Origin: Bacteroidaceae bacterium
Lineage (GTDB): Bacteria > Bacteroidota > Bacteroidia > Bacteroidales > Bacteroidaceae
Reading direction: 5' to 3'
DNA length: 64,000 bases
NCBI GenBank assembly: GCA_017416705.1
Contig: JAFQBG010000007.1
Span: forward strand, 1 to 64,000
Part shown: piece after piece, positions 59,151 to 64,000 of the stretch
Layout: each line of letters starts with the position of its first letter
How positions within the stretch are numbered: position 1 is the first letter of the stretch
Notes under the pieces: generated by a model
Seen by the model: the letters and a program-made list of their open reading frames with translations, nothing else
Database searches by the model: none
What the model was told of the DNA's origin: nothing
Position numbers and translations under genes: made by a program

Positions 59151-60515
59151 ATGGCAACAAAACCATCAATACCAAAGGGAACACGAGACTTCTCGCCCAC
59201 CGAGATGTCGAAAAGAAACTACATATTCAACACCATACGTGAGTCGTTCCACCTGTTCGGATTTCAGCAGATAGAGACTCCGGCAATGGAAAACCTATCC
59301 ACGCTCATGGGAAAATATGGCGAGGAAGGCGACAAACTGTTATTTAAAATACAAAACTCGGGCGACTATTTCAGCGGCCTCACCGACGAGGAGCTGCTAA
59401 GCAGAAACGCCGCAAAATTAGCATCGAAATTCTGCGAGAAAGGCTTGCGCTACGACCTCACCGTACCATTTGCACGCTACGTTGTGATGCACCGCGACGA
59501 ACTGACCTTCCCGTTCAAACGCTACCAGATACAGCCCGTATGGCGTGCCGACAGGCCACAAAAAGGACGTTATCGCGAGTTTTACCAATGCGATGCCGAC
59601 ATAATAGGGCATAACTCCTTGTTGAACGAAGTGGAACTTCTGCAACTGATAGACCATGTGTTCGACAAACTGAACATACGCGTATCAATAAAACTGAATA
59701 ACAGAAAAATACTTGCAGGAATAGCCGAAGTAATAGGCGAGCCCGACAAGATAATAGACATAACAATAGCCATAGACAAGCTCGACAAAATAGGGCTCGA
59801 CGGCGTTGTATCGGAGCTTATAGGCAAAGGCATAAGCCAAGAATCGGTAGAAAAGCTACTGCCCATACTGCAAGCACAAGGCGACAACAACCAGAAACTA
59901 ACAACAATAGCACAGGTGCTTACAGGCAACGCCACAGGCGAAAAAGGAGTGGAAGAAACGACATTCATTCTGGACACCATATCCCGAATGCCAATGAAAA
60001 GCAACGTCGAGCTCGACCTCACCCTTGCACGCGGCCTCAACTACTACACAGGCGCCATACTCGAAGTGAAAGCCCTCGACGTAGCCATAGGCAGCATATC
60101 GGGCGGCGGACGCTACGACAACCTCACCGGAGTATTCGGCATGGAAGGCGTTTCAGGCGTTGGAATATCATTCGGTGCCGACCGCATATACGACGTAATG
60201 AACCAATTGGAATTGTACCCGCAAGACTCCATACAAAACACACAGGTGCTATTCGTAAATTTCGGCAACGACGAAGCCATGCACTCGCTCAAACAGCTCA
60301 CCCTGCTGCGTGCAGCAGGAATTTCGGCCGAGCTATACCCCGGCAGCGACAAAATGAAAAAGCAAATGAGCTATGCCAACAGCCACAGCATACCCTATGT
60401 AGCCTTAATTGGCGAAACCGAAATGCAGAACAACACCATTGCCGTAAAAAACATGAACAGTGGCGAACAACAAATAATGAGTACCGAGGAACTGATAGCC
60501 ATGCTTAGCAAATAG
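59151..60515 (+). CDS. hisS: Histidyl-tRNA synthetase
   Basis: 454 residues from the ATG at 59151, the start that aligns with the family opening [13 protein letters not shown] start at 59118 would overlap the YugP gene. Class II motifs: [38 protein letters not shown] and GGGRYDNL, then the anticodon-binding domain. Ends before a terminator. Confidence 0.96.
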   Translation: MATKPSIPKGTRDFSPTEMSKRNYIFNTIRESFHLFGFQQIETPAMENLSTLMGKYGEEGDKLLFKIQNSGDYFSGLTDEELLSRNAAKLASKFCEKGLRYDLTVPFARYVVMHRDELTFPFKRYQIQPVWRADRPQKGRYREFYQCDADIIGHNSLLNEVELLQLIDHVFDKLNIRVSIKLNNRKILAGIAEVIGEPDKIIDITIAIDKLDKIGLDGVVSELIGKGISQESVEKLLPILQAQGDNNQKLTTIAQVLTGNATGEKGVEETTFILDTISRMPMKSNVELDLTLARGLNYYTGAILEVKALDVAIGSISGGGRYDNLTGVFGMEGVSGVGISFGADRIYDVMNQLELYPQDSIQNTQVLFVNFGNDEAMHSLKQLTLLRAAGISAELYPGSDKMKKQMSYANSHSIPYVALIGETEMQNNTIAVKNMNSGEQQIMSTEELIAMLSK

Positions 60516-60545
60516 AAGCAAGGCCGACGTTCGTCCACATAAAAT

Positions 60546-60587
60546 CATCATGGGCTTTCCCACACCGGGGAAAGCCCATGATGTTTT
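60546..60587. terminator. Terminator between hisS and the DUF4878 gene
   Basis: ATCATGGGCTTTCCC with its complement in a 15-bp stem, T4 on the plus strand, between convergent genes. Confidence 0.85.
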
Positions 60588-60607
60588 ATCGTACAAGCCG
60601 AAGCACA

Positions 60608-61033
60608 TCAGTTGTTTTTCTGCCACACGCCATGGTCGCCGTCAACCATCCAGACGCCATCCACTTTAAGCATTTTGGCAGTAATCCTTAGCGACTGTCC
60701 CAAAGGCCCTTTGCCCACAAGAATGACATCGGCCTTATCGCCATCGACAGAAACCTCGTCAACGCTATATTGGGGCACATAGCCCTGCGTGTTTTCCTTG
60801 TACTGCTGCGACGCAACGGCAATATCCAAATACTTGAAAAAAGTCTCGCGTTGCTGTTTGTTCGATATATACAGATGCTTCTTGACAGCATCGGCATCGC
60901 CCGAAGTCAGCGCGGTATAAAGCGTTACAGCCACATCGCCGGGCGCGTTGTCCACACCGTGCGACGAGCAACCGCCCAACACTGCAAACGACAAAAAAAC
61001 CGACAGGCAGAACAGATGTTTTATATTCTTCAT
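60608..61033 (-). CDS. DUF4878-like lipoprotein
   Basis: 141 residues from the ATG at 61033 (another ATG three bases upstream). Lipobox VLGGC (Cys22). The NTF2-like plan of DUF4878 is seen: APGDVAVTLYTALTSGDADAVKKHLY, a helix and the closing strand pair DKADVILVGKGPLGQSLRITAKMLKVDGVWMV. Small ligand-binding or structural lipoprotein, function unknown. Confidence 0.8.
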   Translation of the reverse strand: MKNIKHLFCLSVFLSFAVLGGCSSHGVDNAPGDVAVTLYTALTSGDADAVKKHLYISNKQQRETFFKYLDIAVASQQYKENTQGYVPQYSVDEVSVDGDKADVILVGKGPLGQSLRITAKMLKVDGVWMVDGDHGVWQKNN

Positions 61034-61197
61034 CATACTTTGTTTTGCATTTACCATGGCACAAAAATAATGAATTAATTTTAATTCACTGCCTGTTCGG
61101 ACAATAAACACAGAGACAGCATGTTTTTATGGTATTCACAATGGTTCAAGCAATATATTGTTTTCCTTTTTTCACACTCTTTTTCGTTTCTTTATTG

Positions 61198-61205
61198 TAT
61201 TTTTG
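61198..61205 (+). promoter_or_regulatory. -7 box of the menA-like gene
   Basis: TATTTTTG at 61198-61205; no clear -33 box. It supports the ATG at 61246 over the earlier in-frame Met at 61129, which would lie upstream of the transcript. Confidence 0.45.
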
Positions 61206-61245
61206 CATTTGGAAAAGCAATATACAAACAATAAAAACACTTTAT

Positions 61246-62139
61246 ATGTCACATCACAGCGTAAAAGAATGGATTACAGCCACGCGCCCTTGGTCATTTC
61301 CGGCATCGGCAATGCCGGTTGTTGCAACAACAGCCTTTTTGTTTTGGAAAGGCTTTGACATAAATTGGGGCATAGCAGCATGGGCTTTGATAAATATTAT
61401 TTTGTTTCATGCCGCAGGAAACACATGGAGCGACTACCACGACTACAAAAAAGGGGTGGACCGTAGCGACACCATAGGTGGCACATCCATAACAAGCGGG
61501 CTGTTTGCACCAAGCGAGATACACACGCTTGCCATCGTACTGCTGTGTATAGCCACCGCTGCCGGCATAGCGTTGCTGTTTGTCACAGGCTGGCCGTTGC
61601 TTGCTGTGGGCGTTGCCGGCTTCATACTGACAGCCTTGTACCCTTGGCTGAAATATCATGCGCTTGGCGATGCCGACATATTCCTCACCTACTCGGTATT
61701 GCCCATAATAGGCACATCGTTTGTCACAACGGGGGCTGTTCACAGCTCGGCATTGTGGCTATCGCTGCCCATCGGGCTTATCACAGTGGGCATATTGCAC
61801 ATAAACAACACACGCGATATCGAGCCCGACAAACGCGCCGGCATCAAGACATTTGCCATGCTGCTCGGTGGCAAAGCATCATCGGTCATATACTGCACAG
61901 AGGTGATTGCACCCTTTATATACGTTGCGGCATGCACCCTTCTCGGTCTATTGCCAATGTGGTCGCTGTTGGTGCTGCTTGCACTTAAACCGGCGATAGA
62001 CAATTCAAAAAAGGCACTTCGTTACCCCCACGAAGGCATGAAGGTTCTGACCGGAGTCGATGAGAACACAGCCAAATTGCAGTTGCTGTTCAGTCTGCTG
62101 CTCACAGTCTCACTCGTAATAGCAAAATTTGTACAATGA
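61246..62139 (+). CDS. menA: UbiA-family prenyltransferase, probable MenA
   Basis: 298 residues from the ATG at 61246 (SHHSVKEWITATRPWSFPASAMPV, the usual MenA opening). Eight to nine membrane segments. The first Asp motif is in NTWSDYHDYKKGVDRSDT and the second in NNTRDIEPDKRAGIKT. It attaches the isoprenoid chain to 1,4-dihydroxy-2-naphthoate for menaquinone. Overlaps the next gene by four bases (ATGA). Confidence 0.88.
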   Translation: MSHHSVKEWITATRPWSFPASAMPVVATTAFLFWKGFDINWGIAAWALINIILFHAAGNTWSDYHDYKKGVDRSDTIGGTSITSGLFAPSEIHTLAIVLLCIATAAGIALLFVTGWPLLAVGVAGFILTALYPWLKYHALGDADIFLTYSVLPIIGTSFVTTGAVHSSALWLSLPIGLITVGILHINNTRDIEPDKRAGIKTFAMLLGGKASSVIYCTEVIAPFIYVAACTLLGLLPMWSLLVLLALKPAIDNSKKALRYPHEGMKVLTGVDENTAKLQLLFSLLLTVSLVIAKFVQ

Positions 62140-62750
62140 AAAAACTTATATTCACCATAATACTTGCCACCATACTATGGAGCATAATGTTCATGCCACT
62201 CACTGCTCCTCACGTTAATTTCTGGTGGATGATGACGGCATCGGCCTGCATATTGTCGTTGTTGGCAACATTTTTCGGCAAAGGGTGGTACAAAGGCACC
62301 AAAATTGATTTAAAAAATATTTTCTTGGGAGTGGCAATAGCCATGTTGCTATGGGGAATATTTTGGGTAGGCGACAAACTATCGCAAATTATATTCGACT
62401 TTGCACGCCCGCAGGTGGACCTTATATACGGAATGAAAGAGGGTGAGTCGCCATGGCTGCTCACATTCCTGATGCTGTTCCTCATAGGGCCGGCCGAAGA
62501 AATATTCTGGCGAGGATATGTACAACAGACACTGTCGCAGCGTTTCAACGCCAATATAGGCTTTGTAGTCACCACCGCCGTTTATGCGTTGGTGCATGCC
62601 GGTTCGTGCAATTTCATGCTCACGATGGCCGCATTGGTGGCAGGCGCGACATGGGGAGCGTTGTACCGTTTCTACCCACAATATTTTGGAGCCATAATAG
62701 TTTCCCATGCATTGTGGGACACCGCTGTTTTTATTTGGTTTCCAATATAA
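62136..62750 (+). CDS. CPBP-family intramembrane protease
   Basis: 204 residues, six or so membrane segments. Motif 1 EEIFWRG (E121, E122, R126), motif 2 with a histidine in YALVHAG (about H155) and motif 3 near SHALWD (about H192). CPBP/ABI proteins are Rce1-like glutamic proteases. Coupled to menA by an overlap. Confidence 0.9.
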   Translation: MKKLIFTIILATILWSIMFMPLTAPHVNFWWMMTASACILSLLATFFGKGWYKGTKIDLKNIFLGVAIAMLLWGIFWVGDKLSQIIFDFARPQVDLIYGMKEGESPWLLTFLMLFLIGPAEEIFWRGYVQQTLSQRFNANIGFVVTTAVYALVHAGSCNFMLTMAALVAGATWGALYRFYPQYFGAIIVSHALWDTAVFIWFPI

Positions 62751-62845
62751 GGCTGTTCATTATTTTCCGTAAAAACAGCCACCAAACAAATTATTATTTA
62801 TTGCAAAGTATAGCCATTAGATAAAAAGTAGTATCTTTGCAGTAA

Positions 62846-62919
62846 ATTGCAAACATTAACTGCACTCGCTGTAAAAAGCAGCCCAAATCCGTTTCGTTCG
62901 TTTGTATAATGTTTGCAAT
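62846..62919 (+). repeat. Palindromic repeat, short subtype (copy D)
   Basis: ATTGCAAACATTA and TAATGTTTGCAAT form perfect 13-bp inverted ends, unlike those of the other copies, around the conserved CTGCACTCGCTG and CGTTCGTTTGTAT signatures. It points at pta, whose start is 82 bp further on. A TATCTTTG -7-like box lies just upstream (62832-62839). Confidence 0.75.
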
Positions 62920-63000
62920 GAACATAACATATTGCCTGCGAGATAACATCCCACAGACACCGGTAAATGAAATACCATAAATAAAACAAAATAAAAAATC

Positions 63001-64000
63001 ATGGATGTTATAAAGAATCTAATCGAACGCGCTTGTGAAAACAAACAGCGCATAGTCCTTCCCGAAGGCACCGAAGAGCGCACTTTGAAGGCAGCCGACA
63101 AAGCCATTGCCGATGGTATTGCCGACCTTATAATCCTTGGCAACAAGGCCGAAATAGCCTCGTTTGCCGACAAATTCAACTTAACAAACATAGCGAAGGC
63201 CACCATCATCGACCCCGCCGACAACCCCGACGCAGAAAAATACGCAAGCCTGTTGTATGAACTGCGCAAGGCCAAAGGCATGACCATGGAAGAGGCCGAA
63301 AAACTCGTAAGAAATCCTTTGTACTTAGGCTGTCTCATTATAAAAGCCGGCGATGCCGACGGACAGGTAGCAGGAGCACAAAACACCACAGGCAACGTGT
63401 TGCGTCCCGCCTTGCAGATAATAAAGACCAGCCCCGGTATCACCTGCGTTTCGGGTGCCATGATGATGCTCACCAACGCAAAGGAGTATGGTCAGGATGG
63501 AGTATTATTCTTTGCCGACGTAGCAGTAACCCCCAACCCCGACGCCAACCAACTGTCACAAATAGCAGTGTGCACAGCGCAAACAGCAAAAGCCCTTGCC
63601 GGCATAGAACAACCCCGCGTGGCCATGCTTAGCTTCTCCACAAAAGGCTCGGCAAAACACGAAATGGTGGACAAGGTAGCCGAAGCAACACGCTTGGCAC
63701 ACGAACTTGCCCCCACCCTCGACCTCGACGGCGAATTGCAAGCCGACGCAGCCCTTGTTCCCTTTGTTGGTGCAAGCAAAGCACCCGGTTCGACTGTAGC
63801 AGGAAAAGCCAACGTTCTTGTATTCCCCGATTTGGGCGCAGGCAACATAGGCTACAAGCTGGTTCAACGCTTGGGTAAAGCCGAAGCAATAGGCCCCGTA
63901 TTGCAAGGCATAGCACGTCCTGTAAACGACCTTTCACGCGGTTGTTCCGTCGAGGACGTATATATGATGATAGCAATAACAGCCAACCAAGCAATTGCAG
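63001..64000 (+). CDS. pta: Phosphate acetyltransferase, 5' part (cut by window end)
   Basis: 333 codons are open from the ATG at 63001 to the window edge with no stop. It opens MDVIKNLIERACENKQRIVLPEGTEERTLKAADKAI and contains GCLIIKAGDADGQVAGAQNTTGNVLRPALQII, GVLFFADVAVTPNPDANQL and LSFSTKGSAKHEMV, the short (single-domain) Pta form. It interconverts acetyl-CoA and acetyl phosphate for acetate production. Only a few residues should be missing. An ackA gene often follows in this order but lies outside the view. Confidence 0.94.
   Translation, partial: MDVIKNLIERACENKQRIVLPEGTEERTLKAADKAIADGIADLIILGNKAEIASFADKFNLTNIAKATIIDPADNPDAEKYASLLYELRKAKGMTMEEAEKLVRNPLYLGCLIIKAGDADGQVAGAQNTTGNVLRPALQIIKTSPGITCVSGAMMMLTNAKEYGQDGVLFFADVAVTPNPDANQLSQIAVCTAQTAKALAGIEQPRVAMLSFSTKGSAKHEMVDKVAEATRLAHELAPTLDLDGELQADAALVPFVGASKAPGSTVAGKANVLVFPDLGAGNIGYKLVQRLGKAEAIGPVLQGIARPVNDLSRGCSVEDVYMMIAITANQAIA

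Overview
The window is a 64 kb chromosomal segment of a member of the order Bacteroidales (phylum Bacteroidota), most likely a gut commensal. The evidence is a full-length SprA/Sov outer-membrane translocon of the type IX secretion system (T9SS), C-terminal sorting tails on two large secreted glycosidases, many Bacteroidota-type exported lipoproteins, promoters of the TTTG-N19/20-TAnnTTTG class, few Shine-Dalgarno sequences, and families typical of the order (DUF3467, DUF4491, DUF4878, DUF6175, YugP peptidase). Isoleucine is very often encoded by ATA. I do not name a genus.

Layout. 1-9.75 kb: two very large exported glycan-degrading enzymes, a GH2 beta-galactosidase and a fusion of a GH123-like domain with a GH33 sialidase. 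9.85-13.85 kb: an AT-rich accessory island beside a tRNA-Leu gene. It holds two similar modules. Each ends in a small lipoprotein gene preceded, at almost the same distance, by a roughly 225-nt structured RNA with its own promoter and terminator. The second module also holds a DUF4160/DUF2442/XRE operon with a palindromic operator inside its promoter. 13.9-23.7 kb: S41 protease, beta-barrel protein, topoisomerase IV subunit A, glycyl-tRNA synthetase, FKBP isomerase, DUF3467, DUF4491, alpha-L-fucosidase, CutC. 23.7-33.4 kb: a tandem palindromic repeat, a probable structured RNA, and nine co-directional genes for exported proteins of mostly unknown function that include two paralogue pairs. 33.4-47.9 kb: transglutaminase-like lipoprotein, MgtC, ABC exporter, RuvA, SprA, a coiled-coil lipoprotein. 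48-50.3 kb: a small membrane protein, an attenuator-like RNA leader, and two PEGA-like paralogues. 50.4-64 kb: CCA transferase, TolC-like protein, Fur-type regulator, tRNA-Arg, TPR protein, AraC-type regulator coupled to an AlkD-like protein, second Fur-type regulator, PurA, YugP, HisS, DUF4878 lipoprotein, MenA-like prenyltransferase, CPBP protease and the 5' part of phosphate acetyltransferase (cut by the window end).

How the parts relate. SprA would export the tailed glycosidases. Beta-galactosidase, GalNAcase-like, sialidase and fucosidase activities together suit host mucin or glycolipid glycans, in particular a terminal GalNAc-(Neu5Ac)-Gal unit. Scattered through the window is a palindromic repeat family whose arms change in sequence yet stay complementary, and whose copies point towards the start of a downstream transcription unit. 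The most interesting unexplained signals are the duplicated RNA-lipoprotein modules, the exported-protein cluster, the attenuator-like leader and the repeat family.
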